Part shown: piece by piece, positions 48,487 through 57,605 of the stretch | Layout of the letters: every line of letters starts with the position of its first letter | Numbering within the stretch: the stretch's first letter is position 1 | Translations under genes and position numbers: made by a program | Notes under the pieces: model-generated | Told to the model about the DNA's origin: nothing | The model's database searches: none | What the model saw: the letters and a program-made list of their open reading frames with translations, nothing else | DNA from: Sphingobium subterraneum | Lineage (GTDB): Bacteria > Pseudomonadota > Alphaproteobacteria > Sphingomonadales > Sphingomonadaceae | Assembly (NCBI RefSeq): GCF_014199435.1 | Contig: NZ_JACIJP010000004.1 | Coordinates: forward strand, 1-64,000 | Reading direction: 5' to 3' | DNA: 64,000 nucleotides

Positions 48487-49368
48487 TCAGCTGATGCGGT
48501 TGATCTCCGCCACGAGTCCCGTCAGCGCGCGGCGCTGTACCGTCAGACGGGCGACATCGGTGGGGTCGTTCATCAACTGGTGCGGCGTCAGGCCAATGAA
48601 CTGCTTGATCTCGCGGATGAAGTGCGGCTGGTCGTAGAAGGTGCCTTCCTCGCACAGGTCGACCCAGCTTTTCTTGTCGATCACGATCTGCGAAGCGCAC
48701 CGCAACGCCCGATACTTGCGCGCCAGCAGCTTGGGTGGTGCTCCGTACAGCCGGTTGGTGGTGCGGGCGACCTGCCGGGCGGAAAGTCCACTCGCCGCCA
48801 CCAGTCGATCCACCTGGGGGGAGCTTTCGTCGCTCAGCCAGGCGTCGATCGCCGCGACTGCCGTCTCGACCCCGGCCGGAATGGGGCGAAGCTGCGATTC
48901 CAGGAACTGCCACAGGCGCTCAACGATGATATCGGGATCGCGCTCCGCCCGCATCATATCCAGCATGTCCTGGAATTGCGGTCCATGGGTGGCGATCACG
49001 TCGTAAATGCTGTCAATCCACCGGTCGGCGCTCTCGCACCCCAGTGCCATCCATCCCAGCGGTAGGAAAGAGGTCCCGAACACCACGCTGGGGCTGTCGA
49101 GCTGGAAGCGGGTCGCGCCCATGGTCGGTCCCACCATGCAGACTTTCGGCGTTGCGGCTTCCCGTCCATCGTGAAATGTGTAATGCCCGCTGCCCGACAG
49201 CATAAAGCGCAGCTGCGGCATGTCCGCGCGGGTGAGATCGCTGTATTGCGGTCGCTTGACAGTAAACAAATAGACCGACCCGAAGAAATTCCGCAGATGT
49301 TCGGGTGGAACCCAGTAGCGCAGGCCTACAAATCCCTCTTCGGTGTTGTCGGGATAGTTATGATACAT
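48487..49368 (-). CDS. AraC-family transcriptional regulator
   Basis: This 293-residue regulator has an N-terminal sensory part of about 180 residues (FFGSVYLFTVKRPQYSDL, SGSGHYTFHDGREAATP) and a C-terminal AraC-type DNA-binding domain with two helix-turn-helices: VDRLVAASGLSARQVARTTN (about 195-214) and YDQPHFIREIKQFIGLTPHQ (about 256-275). The ligand is unknown. No target gene is obvious; pyrD lies divergent 380 bases away and the suf operon is on the same strand downstream but separated by 85 bases. Confidence 0.88.
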   Translation of the reverse strand: MYHNYPDNTEEGFVGLRYWVPPEHLRNFFGSVYLFTVKRPQYSDLTRADMPQLRFMLSGSGHYTFHDGREAATPKVCMVGPTMGATRFQLDSPSVVFGTSFLPLGWMALGCESADRWIDSIYDVIATHGPQFQDMLDMMRAERDPDIIVERLWQFLESQLRPIPAGVETAVAAIDAWLSDESSPQVDRLVAASGLSARQVARTTNRLYGAPPKLLARKYRALRCASQIVIDKKSWVDLCEEGTFYDQPHFIREIKQFIGLTPHQLMNDPTDVARLTVQRRALTGLVAEINRIS

Positions 49369-49466
49369 GATCTGCGCAATGTCTCCGGCTCGTCTGCATT
49401 GCAGCGCAAAGTGAGGTTTTATTGGCTGTGATGCAACCCCTATCGGCAGGTGACAGGACAGGACAC

Positions 49467-49499
49467 AAAAAAAGGGCCCAGCGGAAAACCGCCGGGCCC
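49467..49499 (-). terminator. Strong Rho-independent terminator (minus strand)
   Basis: GGGCCC-a-GCGG (49474-49484) pairs with CCGC-c-GGGCCC (49489-49499) around an AAAA loop. On the minus strand it is followed by seven T (A-run at 49467-49473). It is oriented to stop a minus-strand transcript coming from the 49500-49700 region, although no protein gene is annotated there. Confidence 0.8.
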
Positions 49500-49554
49500 A
49501 AGGAAAAAAGGTCTCTTAAGCCAAATGACCAAGAGCCCTTCGGGTCGCAATTGC

Positions 49555-49638
49555 TCAGTACTGCAACAGCGAATGACTCATCTTGTACAAAATGGACATG
49601 TAACATTTATCCATCAATTTTTTGATCCATTGCGACAT
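49555..49638 (-). CDS. Possible 27-residue peptide or part of a small RNA
   Basis: An ATG at 49638 opens a frame ending at TGA 49555: MSQWIKKLMDKCYMSILYKM, then SHSLLQY. It lies about 55 bases before the strong terminator, so a transcript of this strand is expected. No good ribosome-binding site is seen (GGGATAAAG only), and the codons are AT-rich. It may instead be a non-coding RNA. Very tentative. Confidence 0.25.
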   Translation of the reverse strand: MSQWIKKLMDKCYMSILYKMSHSLLQY

Positions 49639-49750
49639 CTTTATCCCAGTTCGGGGGCAAAAGTGGACCAAAAGGGGACATGGTTGGCGGCCGAGCCATA
49701 TTGTTCGTTGGATTTTTGACGCCAGCACGAGGGCAAGGCATAGGCGCGGA

Positions 49751-50794
49751 ATGATTTATCCGCTGCTTCGCCCGCTGCTGTTTCGTATCGATGCGGAAAC
49801 CGCCCATGGCCTCACCCTGCGCGCGCTGTCTGCCCTGCCTTCGGGGACGCCCGCGCCGGCGGATCCTCTCCTGGAGATTACGGTCGCAGGCCTCCGTTTC
49901 CCCAATCCGGTGGGCCTTGCCGCCGGTTTCGACAAGGACGGACTGGTGGCTCACAAAATGCACCGTTTCGGATTTGGTTTCGCGGAGCTTGGTACGCTGA
50001 CTCCGCTACCCCAGGACGGCAATCCCCGCCCGCGCCTGTTTCGGCTGACGGAGGACAAGGCGGTCATTAACCGCATGGGCTTCAACAATCGGGGCCAGGC
50101 TGCTGCCGCCGCTCGGCTGGCCTCTATTCCACGCAACGGGAGAATGATCGGCATCAACATCGGTGCGAACAAGGACGCGTCCGACCGTATTGCCGATTAC
50201 GCAACCGGGGTGCGGACCATGGCGCCGTTCGCCGATTATCTGACGATCAACATCTCGTCCCCCAACACGCCGGGCCTGCGCGCGTTGCAGGACCGCGCAG
50301 CGTTGGACGACCTGCTCTCCGCCGTAATGGAAGCACGCGGTGCGGACCAGACGCCGATCTTCCTCAAGGTCGCGCCCGATCTTGAGCCCGCCGACATGGA
50401 TGACATTGCCGCCTGCGCTGTCGCCCATCGGCTCGACGCGCTGATCGTGTCAAACACGACGATCAGCCGACCGCCGCTCCGCTCCCGCCATGCGCAGGAG
50501 ACAGGTGGCCTGTCCGGCGCGCCGCTGCACGATCTGGCACTTGCCCGCCTGCGCGATTTCCGCACGCGGCTGGGCGCCGCGGTGCCGCTGATCGCAGCGG
50601 GCGGGATCGCCAGTGCAGAACAGGCCTATGCCCGGATTTGCGCCGGGGCGTCGCTCGTGCAGATCTACAGCGCGATGGTCTATGAAGGACCGTGGCTCGC
50701 GGCACGCATCAACGCCGGGCTTGTGACGTTGTTGCGGCGCGATGGCTTTGCATCTCTCAACAACGCCGTTGGCAGCGGGGCTGACGCGGGCTAG
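49751..50794 (+). CDS. pyrD: Dihydroorotate dehydrogenase, quinone-linked (class 2)
   Basis: This 347-residue FMN enzyme oxidises dihydroorotate in pyrimidine synthesis and passes electrons to ubiquinone. The N-terminal helix (MIYPLLRPLLFRIDAETAHG) anchors it to the membrane; PVGLAAGFDKDG, GFGFAELGTLTP, RMGFNNRG and the catalytic serine in NISSPNTPGLR, then VSNTTISRP and IAAGGIASAEQAY complete the class 2 pattern. The ATG at 49751 is preferred over an upstream frame extension. Ggt follows after nine bases. Confidence 0.95.
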   Translation: MIYPLLRPLLFRIDAETAHGLTLRALSALPSGTPAPADPLLEITVAGLRFPNPVGLAAGFDKDGLVAHKMHRFGFGFAELGTLTPLPQDGNPRPRLFRLTEDKAVINRMGFNNRGQAAAAARLASIPRNGRMIGINIGANKDASDRIADYATGVRTMAPFADYLTINISSPNTPGLRALQDRAALDDLLSAVMEARGADQTPIFLKVAPDLEPADMDDIAACAVAHRLDALIVSNTTISRPPLRSRHAQETGGLSGAPLHDLALARLRDFRTRLGAAVPLIAAGGIASAEQAYARICAGASLVQIYSAMVYEGPWLAARINAGLVTLLRRDGFASLNNAVGSGADAG

Positions 50795-50803
50795 GCTCGT
50801 GGA

Positions 50804-52471
50804 ATGATCCGGATTTTCCTTGCCTTCGTGCTGCTCTTCGCCTGTCCCCAATTTGCGCGGGCGCAGGGTGTCGTGTCTTCCGCCGACCCGCGTGCCAGTG
50901 CGGCGGGGCAGGAGATCCTGCGCATGGGTGGCAACGCCACCGACGCCGCGATGGCGATGATGCTGGCGCTTACTGTGGTGGAACCGCAGTCGAGTGGCAT
51001 TGGCGGCGGCGGGTTCCTGCTGCATCATGATGGGCGGACAGGCCTCATCGACACGATCGACGGGCGCGAGACCGCACCTGCATCGGCCAGTCCGCAGCTT
51101 TTCATCGGGGCCGATGGCAAACCGTTGCCCTTTGCCGAAGCGTTCCCCGGCGGGCGCTCCGTGGGCGTTCCGGGAAATGTCGCCCTGCTTGCAAAGGCCC
51201 ATGGCAAATGGGGCAAGCTGCCCTGGGCCGACCTCTTCGCGCCCGCGATCCGGCTGGCGCGCGATGGGTTCGTGGTAAACGCCGTGATGGCCCGCCGGTT
51301 GCAGACCGTCGCGCCGCTCTGGAAGGATTTCCCAGAGGCGCGCGCGCTTTACTGGATCGAGGGCAAGCCCGCCACGGAAGGCGCGACGATCCGCAACCCG
51401 AAGCTCGCCGCTTTTCTCCAGCGACTCGCCGCCGAAGGGCCGGAGGCCTTCTATACCGGCAGCAATGCCGAAGCGATCAGCGCTGCAGTCGGCGCAGCGG
51501 CGCGCAACGCCACCGGCATGACACCCGCCGACATCGCGGCCTATCGCGCGAAGGAGCGCCCGGCGGTCTGTTCGCATTACCGGGTTTATACCCTGTGCGG
51601 CATGGGGCCGCCGTCCTCGGGCGCCACCACCGTGTTCCAGATCCTCGGCATGCTCGAACGCTTCGATCTCGCGAAGCTGGGCAAGGATAATCCGTTGAGC
51701 TGGCATCTGATCGCGCAGGCCATGCGGCTCGCTTATGCTGATCGGGAAATCTATGGGGCGGACCGCGATTTCGTCGATGTGCCCGTCGCCGGTCTGCTTG
51801 ATCCGGCCTATATGCGCCGGCGTTCCGCGCTGATTTCCATGATCCGCGCACCCGAAAAATATGAGGCTGGCACCCCGCCGGGCGCAAGGCCCCGCACTCC
51901 GGCCGTGCAGGCGGAAGTACCCGGCACGACGCACTTCGTTGCGGTCGACGGCGCTGGCAGCATCGTGTCGATGACGTCCACCGTGGAAGGGCCATTCGGC
52001 AGCCAGATCGCGGTCAACGGCTATATGCTCAATAACGAGCTGACCGATTTCACCTTCGCACCCGAGAAAGATGGCGCGCCTGTCGCCAACCGGGTGGAGC
52101 CGGGCAAGCGCCCGCTCTCGTCCATGGCGCCCACGATCGTCTATGACGCACGCGGCAAAGCAGTCTTCACGGTCGGCGCGGCAGGCGGCAAGACGATCAT
52201 CATGCAGGTCGCCAAGGCGTTGATCGCCCATCTCGACTGGGGGTTGAGCGCACAGGATTCAATTGAGCTGGGGCTGGTCTATTTCAACGCGGACGGGCTG
52301 GCGCTGGAGCAGGGGAGCAGCGCGGAAGCGCTGAAGCTGCCGCTCGAATCGCTGGGTCATCATGTGTCGGTCGGAACATGGGCGCTCAAGGCCAATGCGG
52401 CCGAATTGACCACCACCGGGTGGGTCGGCGCCGCCGATCCGCGCAGTCCGGGGGTGGCCCTCGCGCAATAG
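50804..52471 (+). CDS. ggt: Gamma-glutamyltransferase, periplasmic
   Basis: This 555-residue Ntn hydrolase has a signal peptide (MIRIFLAFVLLFACPQFARA) and the family motifs NATDAAMAMMLALTVVEPQS, GIGGGGFLLHH and, at the self-cleavage site, VPGTTHFVAVDGAGSIVSM with the new N-terminal threonine, then GPFGSQIAVNGYMLNNELTD and PLSSMAPTIV. It cleaves gamma-glutamyl bonds of glutathione and related compounds. It should mature into two chains. It lies right after pyrD and may share its transcript. Confidence 0.94.
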   Translation: MIRIFLAFVLLFACPQFARAQGVVSSADPRASAAGQEILRMGGNATDAAMAMMLALTVVEPQSSGIGGGGFLLHHDGRTGLIDTIDGRETAPASASPQLFIGADGKPLPFAEAFPGGRSVGVPGNVALLAKAHGKWGKLPWADLFAPAIRLARDGFVVNAVMARRLQTVAPLWKDFPEARALYWIEGKPATEGATIRNPKLAAFLQRLAAEGPEAFYTGSNAEAISAAVGAAARNATGMTPADIAAYRAKERPAVCSHYRVYTLCGMGPPSSGATTVFQILGMLERFDLAKLGKDNPLSWHLIAQAMRLAYADREIYGADRDFVDVPVAGLLDPAYMRRRSALISMIRAPEKYEAGTPPGARPRTPAVQAEVPGTTHFVAVDGAGSIVSMTSTVEGPFGSQIAVNGYMLNNELTDFTFAPEKDGAPVANRVEPGKRPLSSMAPTIVYDARGKAVFTVGAAGGKTIIMQVAKALIAHLDWGLSAQDSIELGLVYFNADGLALEQGSSAEALKLPLESLGHHVSVGTWALKANAAELTTTGWVGAADPRSPGVALAQ

Positions 52472-52511
52472 CGTCGGTATAACCGCCCAAAAATGACGTT
52501 ACGGCGGAGAG

Positions 52512-54305
52512 ATGATGCGCGCGTTCGAGCGGTTCCCCAACCTCGTCACGATGTTCTTTACCCGTGCGGGGGAAGAGGGTGACAAGCCGTTCCTGTGGCG
52601 CAAGGAAGCCGGAAGCTGGCGCGCGCTCACCTGGACGGAGACCGCCGTGCAGGTCGCAACCCTTGCCGCCGCGCTGAAGGCGGAGGGGATCGGCCCCGGC
52701 GACCGGGTAATGCTGGTGATGGAGAACCGGCCGGAATTCTGCATCGCCGATCTCGCGATCATGGCGGCGGGCGCGATCAGCGTGCCGACCTACACCACCA
52801 ACACGACGCGTGACCACGATCATATCCTGACCGACAGCGGCGCGCGGGCGGTGATCGTGTCGACCACCAAGCTGGCGCGTCCGTTGATGCCCGCTGTGCT
52901 GCGGTCAAACGTGCGTCTTGTCATCGGGATAGAAGCCTTGCCGCAGGTCCAGTCCGACGCTTTCACCTGCCACCGCTGGAACGACTTGATCGCCGCACAT
53001 AAAGGGGACGTCGCTGCCTGCGCGGCTGCGCAGACGATGCAGCGCGACGACCTTGCCTGTATCATTTACACCAGCGGCACGGGCGGTTCCCCGCGCGGCG
53101 TAATGCAGCATCATGGTGCGATCCTCACCAACGTGGCCGGTTGTGTCGCAATCATCGCGGAGGATTTTGGCTGGGGCGAGGAAGTGTTTCTCTCGTTTCT
53201 CCCGCTTTCGCATGCCTATGAACATAGTGGCGGTCAGTTTCTTCCCATCGGGCTGGGCGCGCAGATCTATTATTCGGAAGGGTTGGACAAGCTCGCCAGC
53301 AATATCGAAGAGGTGCGTCCGACGATCATGGTGGTCGTCCCCCGCCTGTTCGAGTTGCTGCGCGCGCGTGTTCTGAAGGCGGTGGAAAAGCAGGGGCGCG
53401 TGCCCGCACTGTTGCTGCAACAGGCGTTGCGCATTGGCGGGAAGGGCATGGCGGGCCAGCGCCTGTCGCTGCTTGACTGGCCGATGCGGCTGCTTGTCGA
53501 CCGGACGATCCGGCCGAAGGTGCAACAGCGCTTCGGGGGCCGCATCAAGGCCATGGTGTCGGGCGGGGCACCGCTCAATCCGGATGTCGGCACCTTCTTC
53601 CACGCGCTCGGCATCACCCTGCTTCAGGGCTATGGCCAGACCGAGGCGGGGCCGGTCATCAGCTGCAACCGCCCGCGCGTCGGTATTGCGATGGACACCG
53701 TCGGTCAGCCGCTTCCCGACGTCGAGGTGCGCATCGCGGAAGACGGAGAAATCCTCGTGCGCGGTGAGCTGGTGATGAAGGGCTATTGGCGCAACGAAGC
53801 CGAAACCGCCCGCGTCATCCGCGATGGCTGGCTGCACACCGGCGACATCGGCGAACTGGATACCAAGGGTCGCATCCGCATCACCGATCGCAAGAAAGAT
53901 CTGATCGTCAACGACAAGGGCGACAATATCGCCCCGCAAAAGGTCGAGGGGATGCTGACCCTGCAGGACGAGATTGCGCAGGCGATGGTGAGCGGCGACA
54001 AGCGCCCCTATATCGTTGGATTGATCGTGCCGGAGGCCGAATGGCTGGCGCAATGGGCGCGAGACCGAGGCGTGGAGCCGGACCTGCGCGTGCTGGCAAC
54101 ATCACCCGACCTGCACAGCGCGTTACGCGCCGCCGTCGACCGGGTGAACGCCGAACTGTCGGCCACCGAACGCGTGCGTCAGTTTATCATTGCTGATGAG
54201 CCATTCACGACCGAAAATGAAATGCTGACCCCGTCGATCAAGATTCGCCGCCATGTCATCCGCGACGTGTATCGGGAGAGGCTGGATGCGCTCTACCGGG
54301 CGTAA
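52512..54305 (+). CDS. AMP-dependent acyl-CoA synthetase (long-chain type)
   Basis: This 597-residue adenylate-forming enzyme activates a carboxylic acid, most likely a long-chain fatty acid, to its CoA thioester. The P-loop-like IIYTSGTGGSPRGVM (about 180), LPLSHAYEHSGG, GYGQTEAGPV (about 375), HTGDIGELDTKGRIRITDRK (about 440) and NIAPQKVEG identify it. Two adjacent ATG codons at 52512 and 52515 follow GGAG (52506-52509), so the start is one or the other. The exact chain-length preference is unknown. It follows ggt by 40 bases. Confidence 0.9.
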   Translation: MMRAFERFPNLVTMFFTRAGEEGDKPFLWRKEAGSWRALTWTETAVQVATLAAALKAEGIGPGDRVMLVMENRPEFCIADLAIMAAGAISVPTYTTNTTRDHDHILTDSGARAVIVSTTKLARPLMPAVLRSNVRLVIGIEALPQVQSDAFTCHRWNDLIAAHKGDVAACAAAQTMQRDDLACIIYTSGTGGSPRGVMQHHGAILTNVAGCVAIIAEDFGWGEEVFLSFLPLSHAYEHSGGQFLPIGLGAQIYYSEGLDKLASNIEEVRPTIMVVVPRLFELLRARVLKAVEKQGRVPALLLQQALRIGGKGMAGQRLSLLDWPMRLLVDRTIRPKVQQRFGGRIKAMVSGGAPLNPDVGTFFHALGITLLQGYGQTEAGPVISCNRPRVGIAMDTVGQPLPDVEVRIAEDGEILVRGELVMKGYWRNEAETARVIRDGWLHTGDIGELDTKGRIRITDRKKDLIVNDKGDNIAPQKVEGMLTLQDEIAQAMVSGDKRPYIVGLIVPEAEWLAQWARDRGVEPDLRVLATSPDLHSALRAAVDRVNAELSATERVRQFIIADEPFTTENEMLTPSIKIRRHVIRDVYRERLDALYRA

Positions 54306-54352
54306 GTCATTCCGGATGATAGAACTTTACTGTTAGGGCAGGTGACCCGCCC

Positions 54353-55789
54353 TCAGGCCGCGCTGTCGATCCCCAGCTCGGTGAGCTTGCGATAGAGCGT
54401 CGAGCGCCCAATTCCCAGGCGGCGCGCTACTTCCGTCATGCGGCCGCGATAATGGCCGATAGCGAGGCGGATGACGTCCGCTTCGATGTCAGAGAGCGGG
54501 CGCATATGGCCGTTGTTGCCGAACAGGGTGACGCCGACGCTCTGGTCGCGGCCCATCTCGACGGCGGTCATGCCGCCCGCCTGCCGTGCACTGATCTGCG
54601 CGGCGATTTGCGGGAAATCCTGTGGGGTCAGCGCGTCACCGTCGCACAGCACGGATGCGCGGAACAGCGCGTTCTGCAACTGCCGCACATTGCCGGGCCA
54701 GCTGTGTTGCATGAGCAGAGTGAGCGCCTCGCTGGTAATCCCGAGGCTGCGCAACCCCGGCTGGCTCGACAGGCGGCCAAGCAGATGGCGCGCAAGCGCA
54801 GGAATGTCACCGATCCGGTCGCGCAGCGGTGGCACGGCGACATGCATGACGTTAAGGCGGTAATAGAGGTCTTCGCGGAAGCGCCCCGCTTCCACTTCGT
54901 CGGCCAGAACCTTGTTGGTCGCGGCGATCACACGGACGTCGACATGGATCGGCTGGCGCGCGCCCAGCGGCTGGACTTCGCCGTCCTGCAACACGCGCAG
55001 GAGCTTGACCTGCGCCTCCAGCGGCATTTCGCTGACTTCGTCGAGGAAGATCGTGCCCTGGTCCGCATCGGTGAATTTTCCGACCTGCCGATCAAACGCA
55101 CCGGTGAAGGCGCCCCGCTCGTGCCCGAACAGTTCTGATTCGACGAGGTTGGCGGGGATGGCGCCGCAGTTGACCGTCACCATCCGGCTGCGGAACCGCG
55201 GGGAGGCGGCGTGGATCGCGCGGGCGATGACTTCCTTGCCGACGCCGCTCTCGCCCTCGATCAGCACCGGAATACGGGCGCGGGCGGCCTTGGCGGCTAT
55301 CGCCAGAGCGGCGAGATATTGCGGCGCGGAGCCGACGATTTCCTCAAACGCCAGTGGCGCGGACATCTTCTCGCTCAGCGGGCGAAGTTCGCCTGCGCGG
55401 TTGTGCGCATCGTCAAGCGTCGCGTCCAGCGCTGCCAGAAGGCGTTCCGGTGCGATCGGCTTGGACAGATAGTCGCAGGCCCCCGCGCGCATCGCTTCGA
55501 CGGCGTCGAGCACATTGTTGTGGGCGGTCAGGACCAATATGGGCAGGGCCGGGCGGCGCGCACGGATCTGCTCGATCAGTTCGGCCGGGCGAATTTCGGG
55601 ACTCCACTGGTCGAGCAGCACCGCATCGAGGCGCATGCCATCCTGCGTGCCGAGTGTTGCGATAGCCGATTCGTCATCGCTCGCGAAGATCGTGCGCCAG
55701 CCCGAACGGGCGGCAAGCGCTGACACCAGCCGCCGTTGCGCCGGTTCATCGTCGATCAGCATCAGCATCGGTGTGCCGTTGTGCGCCAT
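54353..55789 (-). CDS. NtrC-type sigma-54 response regulator without adjacent kinase
   Basis: This 478-residue regulator has a receiver with Asp60 in AVLLDQWSPEI, a sigma-54 AAA+ domain with Walker A EGESGVGKEV, HERGAFTGAFDRQ, GTIFLDEVSEMPL and REDLYYRLNVMH, and a Fis-type C-terminus MTEVARRLGIGRSTLYRKL. The ATG at 55789 has GAGGA upstream; a GTG/ATG further upstream at 55813 is less likely. No histidine kinase is adjacent, so its partner is elsewhere. It converges with the acyl-CoA synthetase and is divergent from the CoxIV-pnt operon. Confidence 0.9.
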   Translation of the reverse strand: MAHNGTPMLMLIDDEPAQRRLVSALAARSGWRTIFASDDESAIATLGTQDGMRLDAVLLDQWSPEIRPAELIEQIRARRPALPILVLTAHNNVLDAVEAMRAGACDYLSKPIAPERLLAALDATLDDAHNRAGELRPLSEKMSAPLAFEEIVGSAPQYLAALAIAAKAARARIPVLIEGESGVGKEVIARAIHAASPRFRSRMVTVNCGAIPANLVESELFGHERGAFTGAFDRQVGKFTDADQGTIFLDEVSEMPLEAQVKLLRVLQDGEVQPLGARQPIHVDVRVIAATNKVLADEVEAGRFREDLYYRLNVMHVAVPPLRDRIGDIPALARHLLGRLSSQPGLRSLGITSEALTLLMQHSWPGNVRQLQNALFRASVLCDGDALTPQDFPQIAAQISARQAGGMTAVEMGRDQSVGVTLFGNNGHMRPLSDIEADVIRLAIGHYRGRMTEVARRLGIGRSTLYRKLTELGIDSAA

Positions 55790-55815
55790 TCCGTCCTCGC
55801 GAAGTTGTGGCAACG

Positions 55816-55836
55816 CTTTACCGCCTCGGGGTAAAG
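55816..55836. promoter_or_regulatory. Inverted repeat upstream of the NtrC-type gene
   Basis: CTTTACC (55816-55822) and GGTAAAG (55830-55836) are exact inverted repeats seven bases apart, 27 bases upstream of the regulator start. It may be an operator for autoregulation or for control of the divergent pnt operon. Confidence 0.35.
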
Positions 55837-55995
55837 ACGGTGTTAATCCTGTGGGAATCGCGACGCTGTTACGCGCATCACAGGGCTGATGCGCAAAATC
55901 GCAGCTTTGAGCGCAAATTCGCGGGGTTGTTGTCGACGCGGCTTGGCCCTAAGAGAGATGCCGGTTTTGAATCACACAGATGTCAGGGGACGAAA

Positions 55996-56118
55996 ATGGC
56001 CGGTCAGAACGACATAAAGGCAGCCGAACAGACCTATAACGGGTTCATCGGCATGATGAAGTGGGGCACAATTGCTTCGCTGCTCGTCGGTGCGCTCGTC
56101 GTTATCCTTATCGCCTGA
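55996..56118 (+). CDS. aa3-type cytochrome c oxidase subunit IV
   Basis: This 40-residue protein, MAGQNDIKAAEQTYNGFIGM followed by MKWGTIASLLVGALVVILIA, matches the tiny subunit IV of bacterial aa3 oxidases: a short polar head, TYNGFI and a single membrane helix. AGGGGA lies five bases before the ATG. It is not beside other oxidase genes but 35 bases upstream of the transhydrogenase genes, a conserved arrangement in sphingomonads. Confidence 0.85.
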   Translation: MAGQNDIKAAEQTYNGFIGMMKWGTIASLLVGALVVILIA

Positions 56119-56153
56119 TCGGGCGACGGATTGCGGACACAGGGGGAATTGTC

Positions 56154-57278
56154 GTGAAAATTTCGGTTTTAAAAGAACTCGCGCCGGGCGAGCGGCGGGT
56201 TGCCGCCACGCCTGAGACGGTGAAGAAGTTCATAGCGCTTGGAGCGAGCGTGGCGGTGGAGGCGGGTGCCGGTGTGGAAGCATCGGTTGCCGATGCCGAG
56301 TATGCCGCCGCTGGCGCGACCGTGGGCGATCGGGCGAGCACCGTGCAGGGCGCGGGGATCATTCTGGGTGTGCAGGCACCCGACGCCGCGACGCTGGCCG
56401 GGGCCGCCCCGGGTGCGCTGGTCGCCGCCGGGTTCAATCCCTTTGGCGAGCGTGCACGGGTCGATGGCTATGCCGGTGCCGGCCTGGAGGCGCTGGCGAT
56501 GGAGTTCATGCCGCGCATCACCCGCGCGCAGTCGATGGACATCCTCTCGTCGCAGTCGAACCTCTCGGGCTACAAGGCGGTGCTCGATGCGGCGTCCGAA
56601 TATGGCAAGGCGTTTCCGATGATGATGACGGCGGCCGGAACGGTCTCGGCCGCGCGGGTATTCGTCATGGGTGTGGGCGTTGCCGGGCTTCAGGCGATCG
56701 CCACCGCGCGGCGTCTGGGCGCGCAGGTCTCCGCGACCGACGTGCGGTCCGCCACCAAGGAGCAGATCGAATCGCTCGGCGCCAAGGCGATCTTCGTCGA
56801 GGACGTGAAGGGGATCGAGGGCGAGGGCGCGGGTGGTTACGCCACCGAGATGTCGGACGAGTACAAGGCCGCGCAGGCTGCGCTGGTCTCGTCGCATATC
56901 GCCAAGCAGGACATCGTCATCACCACCGCGCTGATCCCCGGCCGGCCTGCGCCGCGCCTCATCACCGACGCGCAGATCGCCAGCATGAAGCCGGGCAGCG
57001 TCCTCGTCGATCTCGCGGTCGAGCAGGGCGGCAATGTCGAAGGCGCCAAGGCCGGTGAAGTCGTCACCATCCACGGCGTCAAGATCGTCGGGCACCGCAA
57101 CGTGCCCTCGCGCTTGGCGACGGATGCGTCGGCACTGTTCTCGCGCAACCTCTACAACTTCCTCTCCGCCTTCTGGGACAAGGAGAAGAACGCGCCGGTG
57201 CTCGACGAAGAGATCGGCAACGCCATCCGCCTGACGCAGGGCGGCAAGGTCGTGAACGAGAGGCTGCTGGCCAACTGA
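56154..57278 (+). CDS. pntAA: NAD(P) transhydrogenase subunit alpha part 1
   Basis: This 374-residue soluble domain I binds NAD(H) in the proton-translocating transhydrogenase. It begins VKISVLKELAPGERRVAATP at a GTG (56154) preceded by AGGGGGAA. Motifs: RITRAQSMDILSSQSNLSGY (about 120), FVMGVGVAGLQAIATARRLG (about 168), KQDIVITTALIPGRPAPRLI and NVPSRLATDASALFSRNLYN. The three-part split into PntAA, PntAB and PntB is typical of alphaproteobacteria. Confidence 0.94.
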   Translation: MKISVLKELAPGERRVAATPETVKKFIALGASVAVEAGAGVEASVADAEYAAAGATVGDRASTVQGAGIILGVQAPDAATLAGAAPGALVAAGFNPFGERARVDGYAGAGLEALAMEFMPRITRAQSMDILSSQSNLSGYKAVLDAASEYGKAFPMMMTAAGTVSAARVFVMGVGVAGLQAIATARRLGAQVSATDVRSATKEQIESLGAKAIFVEDVKGIEGEGAGGYATEMSDEYKAAQAALVSSHIAKQDIVITTALIPGRPAPRLITDAQIASMKPGSVLVDLAVEQGGNVEGAKAGEVVTIHGVKIVGHRNVPSRLATDASALFSRNLYNFLSAFWDKEKNAPVLDEEIGNAIRLTQGGKVVNERLLAN

Positions 57279-57320
57279 TCCAGCCCCGGCTCTCGAGGAG
57301 CCGATACAAGGGGGAATAAC

Positions 57321-57605
57321 ATGGACTTTATTTCAATTCTTTCCATCTTCGTGATGGCCTGTTTTGTGGGCTATTATGTCGTGTGGTCGGTCACGCCCGC
57401 GTTGCACACGCCGCTGATGGCGGTGACCAACGCGATTTCATCGGTCATCATCGTCGGCGCGCTGGTCGCGGCGGCGGAATCGGTGGCACCAACCGCCAAG
57501 TGGCTGGGCCTCATCGCGGTGGTGTTCGCGTCGATCAATATCTTCGGGGGGTTTGCCGTCACGGAACGCATGCTCGCAATGTACAAGAAGAAGGAGCGCA
57601 AGTGA
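57321..57605 (+). CDS. pntAB: NAD(P) transhydrogenase subunit alpha part 2
   Basis: This 94-residue membrane protein corresponds to the C-terminal membrane segments of the fused PntA. It has three or four hydrophobic helices (ISILSIFVMACFVGYYVVWS, then HTPLMAVTNAISSVIIVGAL and LGLIAVVFASINIFGGFAVT). TPLMAVTNAISS is conserved. Its stop overlaps the pntB start (TGATG). Confidence 0.93.
   Translation: MDFISILSIFVMACFVGYYVVWSVTPALHTPLMAVTNAISSVIIVGALVAAAESVAPTAKWLGLIAVVFASINIFGGFAVTERMLAMYKKKERK

Larger units (their letters stand above)
49369..49750. other. 382-base intergenic region with a minus-strand terminator and possible small gene
   Basis: No standard gene is present. It contains a strong minus-strand terminator (49467-49499), a 27-codon minus-strand frame (49638 to 49555), and near its right end a possible pyrD promoter, TTGACG at 49716-49721 with CATAGG 17 bases later. 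The composition is AT-rich compared with its surroundings. Confidence 0.45.
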
